A program made the position numbers and the translations under genes. The notes beneath the pieces were generated by a model that was not told the DNA's origin, made no database searches, and saw only the letters and a program-made list of their open reading frames with translations. Shown here one piece after another: positions 41,249-50,134 of a DNA stretch of 64,000 bases (position 1 is its first letter; each line of letters begins with the position of its first letter). The DNA comes from JAPOXK01 sp965220315 (GTDB taxonomy: Bacteria; Chloroflexota; Dehalococcoidia; Bin125). The DNA is taken from positions 310,001 to 374,000 of the forward strand of contig CBDCPP010000001.1 in the NCBI GenBank assembly GCA_965220315.1, in the 5' to 3' direction.

Positions 41249-42205
41249 GTGGAATTTCGCAGACTGGGCCGCTCAGGGCTCAAGGTATCCGTAGCCGGAA
41301 TCGGCTGCAACAACTTCGGAATGCGAATCGACGAAGAGGCTAGTGGCGCAGTGGTCCGGGCGGCTTTGGAGACAGGGATCACGCTCTTCGACACCGCCGA
41401 TGCCTACGGCAGCGGACGCTCAGAAGAGTTCCTCGGTCGGGCATTGGGAACGGAACGCAGCCGCGTGATCATCGCGAGCAAGTTTTCCTGGCCCATGGGC
41501 AAAGGACCCTACGAAGGGGGCACCTCGCGCCGATACATCATGCGCGCCGTGGAAGCGAGCCTGCGCCGACTGGGGACCGACTATATCGACCTTTACCAGG
41601 TACACCGGCCCGATTGGGAAACCCCGATCGAGGAGACGCTGGACGCACTGAACGATCTCATTCGGGACGGCAAAGTGCGGTACATCGGCTCGTCGGCGTT
41701 CACGGCTTGGCAGATCGCCGATGCCGATTGGACGGCGCGCACGCGTCACCTGAGCCGATTCATCTCCGCGCAGAATGAGTGGAGCATGTTGGAGCGGACG
41801 ATCGAGCCAGACATAGTCCCGGCCTGCGATCATTTTGGCTTGGGCGTGCTCCCCTACTTCCCACTTGCGAACGGCTTCCTCAGCGGCAAGTACCGCCGGG
41901 GGGAACCCTTCCCCAGCGGCAGCCGCTTGGAAGCGTGGAAGGACCGTTTCGGGCATGTAGCGTCAGACGAAAACTTCACGCGTTTGGAGCAACTCACCAC
42001 GTTCGCGAACAACCACGGGCACACGATGTTAGAGCTTGCGATCGGCTGGCTGGCGACGCGTCCTGTGGTTTCGTCGGTAATCTCCGGCGCGACAACGCCC
42101 GAGCAAGTACAGGCGAATGCCGCCGCCGCCACGGCGTGGCGACTCTCCGGTGAGGAGGTGGACGAGGTCAACGGCATCCTCGCGCCAGTCGGGTACCCCG
42201 CGTGA
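41249..42205 (+). CDS. Aldo/keto reductase
   Basis: A 318-residue NADPH-dependent aldo/keto reductase. The catalytic tetrad is visible as Asp48 and Tyr53 (FDTADAYG), Lys78 (ASKFSW) and His119 (YQVHRPD). It starts at GTG 41249 with GAGGAGGG just upstream and overlaps the next gene by 4 bp (GTGA). It resembles the tas/YghZ-like voltage-channel-subunit group of reductases. Substrate unknown. Confidence 0.9.
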   Translation: MEFRRLGRSGLKVSVAGIGCNNFGMRIDEEASGAVVRAALETGITLFDTADAYGSGRSEEFLGRALGTERSRVIIASKFSWPMGKGPYEGGTSRRYIMRAVEASLRRLGTDYIDLYQVHRPDWETPIEETLDALNDLIRDGKVRYIGSSAFTAWQIADADWTARTRHLSRFISAQNEWSMLERTIEPDIVPACDHFGLGVLPYFPLANGFLSGKYRRGEPFPSGSRLEAWKDRFGHVASDENFTRLEQLTTFANNHGHTMLELAIGWLATRPVVSSVISGATTPEQVQANAAAATAWRLSGEEVDEVNGILAPVGYPA

Positions 42206-43104
42206 GGCTGCGCTCGCTGATCGGCGCAAGTCTGGCCATGGGGGCAGCGACGGCCTGCTATGCCTGGCGTGAGTCAAAGTGGATCGATCGCACCGAGACA
42301 GTGCTGGATGTGCCTGAACTCCCGCACGGTTTAGAGGGACTGCGCATTCTCCACATTTCCGACACGCATTTCCCAGCAGATGGTGAGTCACTCCCTCGGT
42401 TCCTCAACGCCGTGCGGCAGCTCCGCTACGACATCGTCTTCGGCACGGGCGATTACGTGGAAAGCGCCGCAGGATGGCCGGTGGCAGTCGAGGCGCTGCA
42501 GCAGATTGATCCGGGGATGGGGATCTACGCCGTGATCGGCGGCCACGAACGCTACCGGCCGATTGAAGAGGCAAGCGGTGCCGCCGCTTGGGCCATGGAC
42601 TTAATCCTCGGTCGGCGTCCGGCCGATCGCGATCCCTTCCCCTTTGTGGAAGCACTGCGCGAGGCGGGCATACACGTCCTCATCAATCAAAGCGTCACCG
42701 TCGAGATCAGGGGGGAACTGGTGTGCCTTGTGGGTATCGATGACGCGTACCACGGTCTCGACGACCTGCCCGCCGCACTGGGAGAGCACGGGACGGACAG
42801 CTCACCGAGCTTCAAGATTCTCTTGAGTCACACGCCGGATGGAGTACGGCATCCCCTGGCGCGGAGGATCCCGGTCGCGCTGACAGGGCACACGCACGGC
42901 GGCCAGATCCGTGTTCCGTTCTACGGCGCTCCTGTGCGACATGCACAGAGCGTAAGCCGGAAGCGACCAGCTGGCCTGATGCGCATTGGGGAAACGCAAA
43001 CCTACGTCAGCCGAGGGTTCGGCACCAGCGGGGTCCCACTGCGATTCGGATGCCGTCCCGAACTAGGCGTCGTGGAGCTGCGCCGGCCCGCACCGCCTGT
43101 GTAG
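42202..43104 (+). CDS. Membrane-anchored metallophosphoesterase (YkuE-like)
   Basis: A 300-residue calcineurin-like phosphoesterase. The N-terminal hydrophobic stretch (SLIGASLAMGAATACYA) suggests an anchor or signal. Metal-binding motifs are ISDTHF, FGTGDYVE, IGGHERY (Gly where GNHE is usual), LLSHTPD and LTGHTHGGQ. YkuE-type enzymes act on UDP-diacylglucosamine or related lipids, but the substrate here is inferred only from fold. The change GNH to GGH removes a common metal-bridging Asn and may affect activity. Translationally coupled to the aldo/keto reductase. Confidence 0.83.
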   Translation: MRLRSLIGASLAMGAATACYAWRESKWIDRTETVLDVPELPHGLEGLRILHISDTHFPADGESLPRFLNAVRQLRYDIVFGTGDYVESAAGWPVAVEALQQIDPGMGIYAVIGGHERYRPIEEASGAAAWAMDLILGRRPADRDPFPFVEALREAGIHVLINQSVTVEIRGELVCLVGIDDAYHGLDDLPAALGEHGTDSSPSFKILLSHTPDGVRHPLARRIPVALTGHTHGGQIRVPFYGAPVRHAQSVSRKRPAGLMRIGETQTYVSRGFGTSGVPLRFGCRPELGVVELRRPAPPV

Positions 43105-43115
43105 ACAAAGCGGCG

Positions 43116-43880
43116 ATGCTATTCATCGGCGTCGACCTAGCGTGGAGCAACCGCAATCCAAGCGGGGTAGCACTGGCACGCGGTGGGCAACGCGGGTTGT
43201 GGTTGGAGTGGACTGAATCGATCACGGGCGTGGAAGAAATAGCCGCACGCCTACAACCGCTGCGAGGAGACTGGATGATGGCGATCGACGCGCCGCTCGT
43301 CGTGCCAAACCGCGACGGGACCCGCCCCTGCGATCGGGAGCTGTCGCGGCGCTACGGCCGTTACCACGCCGGTTGTCATCCAGCCAATCGAAGGAAACTA
43401 GGAGCCATAGCGCCTGCGGAACGGCTCGTGCGGCAGCTAGCGGGTACTGGAGTCGAGCGTTTGCATGAGCCGCCTTGTCGCCGACGCATTCGCGGGCGCT
43501 GGGGCTTCGAGGTCTATCCGCATCCAGCCATGATCGAGCTGTTCCACCTCGACCGAATCGTGAAGTACAAACACGGGCTGGTCACGGAGCGGCGAGCGGG
43601 GCTCATGCGACTTTCGAAACTCCTGCAGCAATGCCTGCCGCAGCTGGATCCACCGCTCCGATCGAGTGCGGCGAGCAAGGCGCTTTTCGGCACGGATCCG
43701 GCCGAGCTGCGCGGGCGCGCCCTGAAGCGTTTTGAGGATTGCTTGGACGCCGTGTTCTGCGCGTACCTCGCAGCACATTGCTGGGCCTGGGGCAGCGAGC
43801 GCAACTTTGCGATCGGAGACGGGTCCCACGGCTCGATCACACTGCCGAGTGGGCGGCGAGGATCGACAGAACCCTCGTAA
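43116..43880 (+). CDS. DUF429 protein (predicted RNase H-fold nuclease)
   Basis: A 254-residue DUF429 protein. The fold signature is an N-terminal FIGVDLAWS, the central AIDAPLVVPN with RPCDRELSRRYG, and the C-terminal EDCLDAVFCAYLAAHCWAWG. Acidic residues in GVDLAWS, AIDAPL and ExxxDAxxCA are the expected metal ligands of a resolvase/RNase H fold. The function is unproven in the family. The frame opens at 43050 but ATG 43116, after the preceding stop, is preferred. It lies 11 bp after the phosphoesterase. Confidence 0.82.
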   Translation: MLFIGVDLAWSNRNPSGVALARGGQRGLWLEWTESITGVEEIAARLQPLRGDWMMAIDAPLVVPNRDGTRPCDRELSRRYGRYHAGCHPANRRKLGAIAPAERLVRQLAGTGVERLHEPPCRRRIRGRWGFEVYPHPAMIELFHLDRIVKYKHGLVTERRAGLMRLSKLLQQCLPQLDPPLRSSAASKALFGTDPAELRGRALKRFEDCLDAVFCAYLAAHCWAWGSERNFAIGDGSHGSITLPSGRRGSTEPS

Positions 43881-43933
43881 CTGGCGGTCTATACTCAACG
43901 CAGCGCCCGACGTGTCCCTGGGGAGAGTGCATT

Positions 43934-45610
43934 GTGTTCGACGCCGAAACGCTGAAAAGGTTGCGCGGCTCGCGCGAACGATGGGAAGCGGCAATCGAGG
44001 CGGACGGCCGCGAGGGGCCCGGCCCTTTCATAACGACCTCGTCTCGTCCGATCCAACGGCTCTATGACCCCACGGACCTCGCAGACGCCGACTTCGACCA
44101 TGAGCGCGACCTAGGGCAGCCAGGCGAGTATCCCTTCACTCGCGGAATTCACCCGACGGGCTACCGAGGCAGGCCCTGGACAATTCGGATGTTCAGTGGG
44201 TTCGGCAGCGCCGAAGAAACGAACGCGCGATACCACGATCTGCTTCAGCATGGGCAATCCGGCTTAAGCATCGCCTTCGACATGCCGACGCTCCTCGGCT
44301 ACGACCACGACCAGCCATACGGCGAGGGAGAGTTCGGCCACTGCGGCGTGGCCGTCTCATCGCTTCCGGATATGGAAGCCTTGCTCCGCGGTCTGCCGCT
44401 CGACAAGGTCACAACCTCAATGACGATCAACTCGCCCGCATCCGTGCTCTGGGCGATGTACATCGCGGCGGCAGAGAAACGAGGCATCGACCGCAAGAAC
44501 CTGGGCGGCACTCTGCAGAACGACATCTTGAAGGAGTACATCGCCCAGAACGAGTTCATCTTCCCGCCGCGCCCCAGCATGCGGCTGGTGACTGACACGA
44601 TCGAGTTCGCGACGAAGGAAATGCCCAAGTGGAATACCATCAGCGTGAGCGGATATCACATCCGGGAGGCTGGCTCGACCGCGGCGCAGGAGCTGGCCTT
44701 TACGCTGAGCAACGGCTTCGAATACGTCCGGTGGGCGCTGGACCGCGGCCTGGACATTGATGCCTTCGCGCCGCGGATATCATTCTTCTTCAACGCCCAC
44801 AATGATTTCTTTGAGGAGATCGCGAAGTACCGGGCCGCGCGCCGGATCTGGGCCCGCGAGATGCGGGAGACGTTCCAAGCCAAGAGCAAGCGCTCGTGGT
44901 GGATGCGGTTTCACACGCAGACGGCCGGGGTGACCCTGACCGACACTCAGCCTGAGGTCAACCTCATGCGCGTAACTATCCAGGCGCTGGCCGGCGTGCT
45001 GGGTGGGACACAGTCGCTGCACACGGACGCCATGGATGAAGCACTCGCGCTGCCGAGTGAAAAGGCTGCCAGGCTCGCGGTGCGCACACAGCAAGTGATC
45101 ATGCACGAGTCAGGTGTGACCAACACCGTTGACCCGCTAGGTGGCTCGTATTTCGTCGAAGCGCTGACGAACGAACTCGAGCGGGATGCGTACGACTACC
45201 TCCAGAAAATTGAGGCGCTGGGCGGTGTTATCCCCGCCGTCGAAAGTGGTTTCTTCCACCGGGAGATCGCGGACGCATCCTATCGCTACAACCGGGAGAT
45301 CGATGACGGCGAGCGGGTGATCGTTGGCCTCAACAAGTTCCAAGTCGACGAGCCGATCGACATCCCGATCCTGCGAATCGACCGGGAGGGCGCGCATCGC
45401 CACCGCGAGCACCTGCAACAACTCCGCAACGAGCGCGATGCCGAAGCCGCGCGGCGCAGCCTGCAACGCCTGGCGAATGTTTGCCGCGACGAGCGCGAGA
45501 ATACGATGCCGTACATCATCGACGCGGTGAACGCGCACTGCACACTTGGCGAAATTATGGACACGATGCGCGAGGTGTTCGGCGAGTACCGCGAGGTGCT
45601 CGTCGTTTAA
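43934..45610 (+). CDS. Methylmalonyl-CoA mutase, large (catalytic) subunit
   Basis: A 558-residue acyl-CoA mutase catalytic chain. It has the family core GYRGRPWTIRMFSGFGSAEE, QTAGVTLTDTQPEVNLMRV, GTQSLHTDAMDEALALPSEK and ESGVTNTVDPLGGSYFVEAL. It should isomerise methylmalonyl-CoA and succinyl-CoA (or a related acyl-CoA pair) with adenosylcobalamin. The C-terminal cobalamin-binding domain (DxHxxG) is absent, so a separate small subunit is required, as in archaea and many Chloroflexota; none follows within the window. The start GTG 43934 is chosen over the long upstream frame, which overlaps DUF429. Confidence 0.9.
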   Translation: MFDAETLKRLRGSRERWEAAIEADGREGPGPFITTSSRPIQRLYDPTDLADADFDHERDLGQPGEYPFTRGIHPTGYRGRPWTIRMFSGFGSAEETNARYHDLLQHGQSGLSIAFDMPTLLGYDHDQPYGEGEFGHCGVAVSSLPDMEALLRGLPLDKVTTSMTINSPASVLWAMYIAAAEKRGIDRKNLGGTLQNDILKEYIAQNEFIFPPRPSMRLVTDTIEFATKEMPKWNTISVSGYHIREAGSTAAQELAFTLSNGFEYVRWALDRGLDIDAFAPRISFFFNAHNDFFEEIAKYRAARRIWAREMRETFQAKSKRSWWMRFHTQTAGVTLTDTQPEVNLMRVTIQALAGVLGGTQSLHTDAMDEALALPSEKAARLAVRTQQVIMHESGVTNTVDPLGGSYFVEALTNELERDAYDYLQKIEALGGVIPAVESGFFHREIADASYRYNREIDDGERVIVGLNKFQVDEPIDIPILRIDREGAHRHREHLQQLRNERDAEAARRSLQRLANVCRDERENTMPYIIDAVNAHCTLGEIMDTMREVFGEYREVLVV

Positions 45611-45834
45611 GCCCCCGAGCTAATCGGCTGAGACGCGCAGCGAGGACCGCGACGACTGCGTGCACTTCACATTCTCGCTCATCATATTCCCCTCTGCGTT
45701 ACCTATGAACCCGGCATTTTTCCCGCCACTAGTCGGCCGTGAGGCGGACGCCTTACAAGATGACGGCGCGCACCACTCGCTTAGTGCAGCGGCTGGTACC
45801 GCGATCCATGAGCACGCCCACGATCTTGCCTCTG

Positions 45835-46257
45835 CTACAGGTCGAGCCGCCCCCAGCTATTAACGCGGTCCGGCATTAGGCGGATCACCGGCCGATCGTC
45901 GAGCGCCATCTCTCGGTATTGGGGGTACTTCTCACGTAAGGTGGCGATAGCCGCGCGATGCTCATCGCCGGCTTCAAGCGTGTCCGCGCGTCCCCGCAGC
46001 ATCACCCAGGCCAGCCGCGACCAGTCTTCACTGTAATAGTCGAGAACCAAAGCAGCTTGGGGATTGCGCTCAATGTTGCGGAGGCGGCGGAGGCGGGTGG
46101 TCGCCTTGGGCTTCTCGTCGATCACGATGTAGACCGTACCGGCGTGCTCCGCGAAACAGACCGGCACGACGTGGGGCATAGCGTCCGTGTCGCTGGTAGC
46201 CAGATGCCCAACACGCCGGCGCGTCACGAAAGCCCGCACCAAAGGCTCTAACTGCAT
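45835..46257 (-). CDS. PPOX-class split-barrel protein (F420- or FMN-dependent)
   Basis: A 140-residue pyridoxamine-phosphate-oxidase-like split barrel of the TIGR03668 type. RRVGHLATSDTDAMPHVVPV, VYIVIDEKPKATTRLRRLRN, AALVLDYYSEDW and a C-terminal VNSWGRLDL fit this subfamily, thought to use F420 as in mycobacterial proteins. Small cytoplasmic dimer expected. It is convergent with the mutase gene and divergent from the DinB-like gene. Confidence 0.85.
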   Translation of the reverse strand: MQLEPLVRAFVTRRRVGHLATSDTDAMPHVVPVCFAEHAGTVYIVIDEKPKATTRLRRLRNIERNPQAALVLDYYSEDWSRLAWVMLRGRADTLEAGDEHRAAIATLREKYPQYREMALDDRPVIRLMPDRVNSWGRLDL

Positions 46258-46339
46258 GGAAGTCCCTTCTCACCGGGCGCGGAAAGCGCCCGCTAGACTG
46301 CCGTGACAATCTCAAGCGCAGAATACTGGGAGTTCGGGC

Positions 46340-46810
46340 ATGGAAACGTTGGCATCGATCGAGCGGCAGTTCGCCTACGACGAGTGGGCGAACGACCGCA
46401 CCCTGCGCACTTTAAAGAATTTGGGGGCGAGTGGCCCGAACTTGATCGGCACTTTCGCGCACATCTTGAGCGGCAAGCGCATCTGGCTAGACCGCATCGA
46501 AGGCGTCGAGTCCGGGGAGGCCGACGGCTGGCCCAACCTCACGCTGGAGGAATGCGAGTCTCGCAACGCGGAGATCAACGCGGCGTTCCGCGACTTCTTC
46601 GGTCGCGTGCAAGCGGAAGAACTCGACCGGACGATTTTGTTCCCGTGGAGCAAAGGCGACCTTAAGACGCCATTGCGTGAAGTTCTCACGCACCTGATCA
46701 CCCATGATATGTACCATCGCGGCGAGATCATGGCGGGCGCTGGTCAGACCGGCGTTAAAGTACCCAGCACGGACTATGTGATCTGGTGGAACAAAACCTA
46801 CCCGCAGTAA
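46340..46810 (+). CDS. DinB-like protein
   Basis: A 156-residue four-helix DinB/YfiT-type protein. The three metal-binding histidines are visible in FAHILSGKRIW and LTHLITHDMYHRGEI. The family includes damage-inducible proteins and thiol-dependent transferases (bacillithiol or mycothiol), so a detoxification role is possible. The start ATG 46340 lies on an unremarkable leader. It is followed 16 bp later by a pterin dehydratase gene. Confidence 0.85.
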   Translation: METLASIERQFAYDEWANDRTLRTLKNLGASGPNLIGTFAHILSGKRIWLDRIEGVESGEADGWPNLTLEECESRNAEINAAFRDFFGRVQAEELDRTILFPWSKGDLKTPLREVLTHLITHDMYHRGEIMAGAGQTGVKVPSTDYVIWWNKTYPQ

Positions 46811-46826
46811 TGACTCGGAGGACACT

Positions 46827-47117
46827 ATGGCGGACCGCCGCAAGCTGACAGATACCGAGATCGGGCAATACCTGGCGCAGGCGCCCGGTTGGTCAGTAGA
46901 GGATGGGAAGCTGCGTCGCGCCTTCCGATTCGACAGCTTTGTGGAGGCCTTCGGGTTCATGTCCTCAGTCGCGCTGGCCGCGGAGAAGATCGACCATCAC
47001 CCCGAGTGGTTCAACGTCTACAACCGCGTCGTCATTGACCTGAACACGCACGATGTGGGTGGGATCAGCCCACTCGACTTCGAACTAGCAGCGCGAATCA
47101 ACAGCCTCGCGCCTTAG
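46827..47117 (+). CDS. Pterin-4a-carbinolamine dehydratase
   Basis: A 96-residue protein with the family signature EKIDHHPEWFNVYNRVVIDL followed by NTHDVGG. It dehydrates 4a-hydroxytetrahydropterin formed by pterin-dependent hydroxylases, or helps molybdopterin or folate metabolism in bacteria without such hydroxylases. No aromatic amino acid hydroxylase is in the window. A GGAGGACACT ribosome-binding site precedes ATG 46827. Its stop overlaps the convergent threonine dehydratase stop (TTAG, 47114-47117). Confidence 0.92.
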   Translation: MADRRKLTDTEIGQYLAQAPGWSVEDGKLRRAFRFDSFVEAFGFMSSVALAAEKIDHHPEWFNVYNRVVIDLNTHDVGGISPLDFELAARINSLAP

Positions 47118-48091
47118 CGAGCGAGGAACTGCTCCAGCTGCGGCCGGGTGATATTTGACCCCGAGACCACCAGCACCACTTTGCGACCGCGTAATCGATC
47201 GGCTTCTTGCAGGGCCGCTGCAGTGCTACAGGCACCGGCCGTCTCTGCCAGCGTGTGCGCCGACTCGAGCAACATGATCACGGCCTCCTCGATCTGGCGG
47301 TCGTCCACAAGGACAAAGTCATTGAGGCCATCGCGCAGGATCGCTTGCGTGAAGACAAAACCTACGCCTGTAGCGACGCCATCTGCGATCGTCACGTTTG
47401 GCCGCGTCACGGGCTCGCCGCCACGCCATGAATCATGCGCGGCCGGTGCCTGCGCAGATTGCACGCCCCAGATCTCTGCCGACGACCCCAGTCCATCGCG
47501 GACCGTGATCCACCCGCAGGCGCCTGAACCACCCCCGACAGGCACGATCACGACTTCGGTATCGAGCTGTTGGCTGGTCAGCACCTCAAGCGCGGCGGTG
47601 CCGACCCCCGCGGTCAGATCCGGCTCGTTCGCCGCATCAACATAAACCATCTCATGCTCGGCGGCGTACGCCGCAGCCCATTCGTGTGCCTCGTCGTAGT
47701 GCGCACCTTCATGAATCACGCGCGCGCCTAGTCGCTCAATGTTTGCCACTTTGTCTCGATTGGCTTCTCTGGGCACGACGACCACAGCCGGCACCCCGAG
47801 CGTGCCCGCGGCATACGCGATCGACTGCCCGTGGTTGCCCGTTGAGGCGGTGACGACGCCGGACGCCCGCGCCTGCGCGTCGAGCTGATTGACAAGGTAG
47901 AGCCCGCCGCGAATCTTGAACGCCGAAATCGGCGTCGCCGACTCCAGCTTGAGCGAGACATGCGCACCAATGCGCTCCGATAAAGCAGGCTGGTAGACCA
48001 GCGGCGTTGGAAGCGCGAGATACGACGCGATGATTTCCGCCGCACGGCGAACATCTTCGATTGTCGGACGCTCCAGTGTCTCCAGCATCAC
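47114..48091 (-). CDS. Threonine/serine dehydratase-like PLP enzyme
   Basis: A 325-residue fold-type II PLP enzyme. The PLP lysine is in ISAFKIRGG and the phosphate loop is VGGGSGACG (normally GGGGL). The C-terminal ACT domain of biosynthetic IlvA is missing, so this is a catabolic threonine/serine dehydratase or serine racemase type. STGNHGQSIAYAA is well conserved. It probably forms an operon with the upstream SRAP gene, 7 bp away. Confidence 0.88.
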   Translation of the reverse strand: MMLETLERPTIEDVRRAAEIIASYLALPTPLVYQPALSERIGAHVSLKLESATPISAFKIRGGLYLVNQLDAQARASGVVTASTGNHGQSIAYAAGTLGVPAVVVVPREANRDKVANIERLGARVIHEGAHYDEAHEWAAAYAAEHEMVYVDAANEPDLTAGVGTAALEVLTSQQLDTEVVIVPVGGGSGACGWITVRDGLGSSAEIWGVQSAQAPAAHDSWRGGEPVTRPNVTIADGVATGVGFVFTQAILRDGLNDFVLVDDRQIEEAVIMLLESAHTLAETAGACSTAAALQEADRLRGRKVVLVVSGSNITRPQLEQFLAR

Positions 48092-48098
48092 TGCCCCC

Positions 48099-48791
48099 CT
48101 AGAGCAACATGCCCGGCGCCACCGCCAAGCACTCCGGATCGTCGTATTTGACCGAGTTAACTCGCGGGTTCACTGGGGTACCGACCAGCGCATCATTTAC
48201 TGCGGGCAGCAAGAGACCGTGAAGCTTCGCGCGCTCAGCCTCGGGTGTGAAAAGCCATTCGTCCAGAGACCCTTCGCCGAGGATCACAGGCATACGATCA
48301 TGAAACCGTTCCACCACTCGATTGGATTTAGTCGTGATGATCGTGAAGGTGACTTGCGGAATTCCCAGCTCGGAGTGCCAAATCTCGTACAGACCAGCGA
48401 ACAGGAGCAAACCTCCGTCCTCACGGTGGAACCAGATCGGCTGCCGCGCCTTCTTGGGCCCCATCCACTCGAAATAGCCGTCCGCGGGCACGACACAGCG
48501 CCGCTTTCCAAACGCTTCACGGAAGGCAGACCTTTGGTCAATCGCCTCGGCACGCGCGTTGATCGGTCGCGCGGCGCGTTTTGCCGGGCGCGATCCTGCA
48601 TTGACCAAACCCCAGCGCGACGGGAGCAACTCTCGCTCCTCCCGCTCTCCTCGCAGGACCCAATGTACGTCGGAGGGAGCGATGTTGTAGCGCGGGCGGT
48701 ATCGCTTGCGGTGGATCGCATCGAAAGCAACACCCAGCGCGAGCGCGAGTTGATCCGCGTTTCTATAAGTCAGCGTAAATCGACCGCACAT
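48099..48791 (-). CDS. SRAP-family DNA-protein crosslink protein (HMCES/YedK)
   Basis: A 230-residue SRAP protein that forms a covalent link to abasic sites in single-stranded DNA. Catalytic Cys2 (after Met removal, MCGRFT), Asn36 (RYNIAPS), Glu108 (GYFEWM) and His164 (FHDRMPV) are all present. It protects replication forks from abasic-site breakage. The 111-bp gap upstream is shared with the divergent P450. Confidence 0.94.
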   Translation of the reverse strand: MCGRFTLTYRNADQLALALGVAFDAIHRKRYRPRYNIAPSDVHWVLRGEREERELLPSRWGLVNAGSRPAKRAARPINARAEAIDQRSAFREAFGKRRCVVPADGYFEWMGPKKARQPIWFHREDGGLLLFAGLYEIWHSELGIPQVTFTIITTKSNRVVERFHDRMPVILGEGSLDEWLFTPEAERAKLHGLLLPAVNDALVGTPVNPRVNSVKYDDPECLAVAPGMLL

Positions 48792-48902
48792 ACGATCAGT
48801 CTATCGGCCGTCTTCTACCAACGTCCGCAACTTCATCTTGCCACATCTGTATTCCCCAGCCGTCAACCGGCACGGGTCGAAGACGTACACTACAACTACT
48901 GC

Positions 48903-50126
48903 ATGGCTGAACTCACCCTGTCGCCGTTCGAGATTCTGAGTCCGGAATTCCTCGCCGATCCGTATCCGGTCTATGCACAGCTACGCGAGAGCGCACCCGT
49001 CTGGCGCAACGCCGTACTACAAGGCTGGATTCTCACTCGGTATCAGGACTGCGCCGCGGTGCTGCGTGATCACAAGACGTTCTCGTCCGATGCACGCCAC
49101 GCGACAAGCCCGTTGGCCAAATTCCGGCTCCAGCAGGCCGCACAGATTGGCCTAGCCGGCGACACAGTCCTCGGACGGGATCCGCCGGTGCATACACAGC
49201 TCCGTGCTCTGGTGAACAAGGCCTTCACGCCCATGCGGGTGAAGCAACTACGTTCGCACGTCGAGGAACTGACGGACTCGCTGCTGAAGGAACAGAGCGG
49301 GAGCACATTCGACGTGATCGGACAGTTGGCCGAGCCGCTTCCCATGATCGTGATCGCAGAGATGTTGGGCGTACCGTCATCTGACCACGCCACCTTCAAG
49401 CGCTGGTCAGCCGAGATCGCGGCTGCCACGGATCCCTCAGTTCCACAAGATGCGATCGACAGGATCGGCGCCAACATGGCGGAACTCGAAGAATACGTCG
49501 GCGGCTACCTGGACGCACGCCGCGGGGAGCCCCGAGACGATCTGCTGAGCGCACTCGTGCACGCGGAAGAGGCCGGGGCAAGTATGTCGGAAGCGGAGCT
49601 GCTCGCCTTCATCATCTTGCTGCTCGCGGCCGGTAACGTAACGACCACAGGCCTGATCGGTAACGCGGTCCTCGCGCTTGCCCGGCACCCGCAGCAAGCG
49701 GCCTGGCTGCGTGAGAATCCTTCACTGATCCCAAGTGCGATCGAGGAACTGCTGCGTTACGACAGTCCCGTGCAAGTCGTGGTCCGCTTCGCACTAAAGG
49801 ACACGGAGATCCAAGGCACGCCGATCGCCGGCGGCGATTCAATCCTCGTGGCCATCGGTGCCGCCAACCGCGACCCCGAGTTCTTCTCAAACCCCGACTG
49901 CCTGAACGTGCGAAGGGCCGCGAACCATCACTACGCGTTCGGCCTCGGTATCCACTACTGTCTGGGGGCGGGTCTCGCTCGCCTTGAGGCTGAAGTCGCA
50001 TTGCAGGCGCTGCTGAGTCGTTTCGAAACGTTCGAGCTAGCCGACGCGGCCCCCGCCTACAGCGGAACGTTGGTCCTTCGCAGGCTGGAGGCGCTCAAGC
50101 TTCGCTGCGCGCCTCCGGCTCGGTAG
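48903..50126 (+). CDS. Cytochrome P450
   Basis: A 407-residue soluble bacterial P450. The I-helix motif AAGNVTTTGL, the ExxR motif EELLRYD, and the heme loop FGLGIHYCLGAGLARLE with the Cys ligand are all present. The N terminus starts MAELTLSPFEILSPEFLADP, typical for the CYP107/CYP102-like soluble class. The long frame before ATG 48903 is a shadow of the SRAP gene. A redox partner is not in the window. It is followed 8 bp later by lhr. Confidence 0.93.
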   Translation: MAELTLSPFEILSPEFLADPYPVYAQLRESAPVWRNAVLQGWILTRYQDCAAVLRDHKTFSSDARHATSPLAKFRLQQAAQIGLAGDTVLGRDPPVHTQLRALVNKAFTPMRVKQLRSHVEELTDSLLKEQSGSTFDVIGQLAEPLPMIVIAEMLGVPSSDHATFKRWSAEIAAATDPSVPQDAIDRIGANMAELEEYVGGYLDARRGEPRDDLLSALVHAEEAGASMSEAELLAFIILLLAAGNVTTTGLIGNAVLALARHPQQAAWLRENPSLIPSAIEELLRYDSPVQVVVRFALKDTEIQGTPIAGGDSILVAIGAANRDPEFFSNPDCLNVRRAANHHYAFGLGIHYCLGAGLARLEAEVALQALLSRFETFELADAAPAYSGTLVLRRLEALKLRCAPPAR

Positions 50127-50134
50127 CCGACGCA

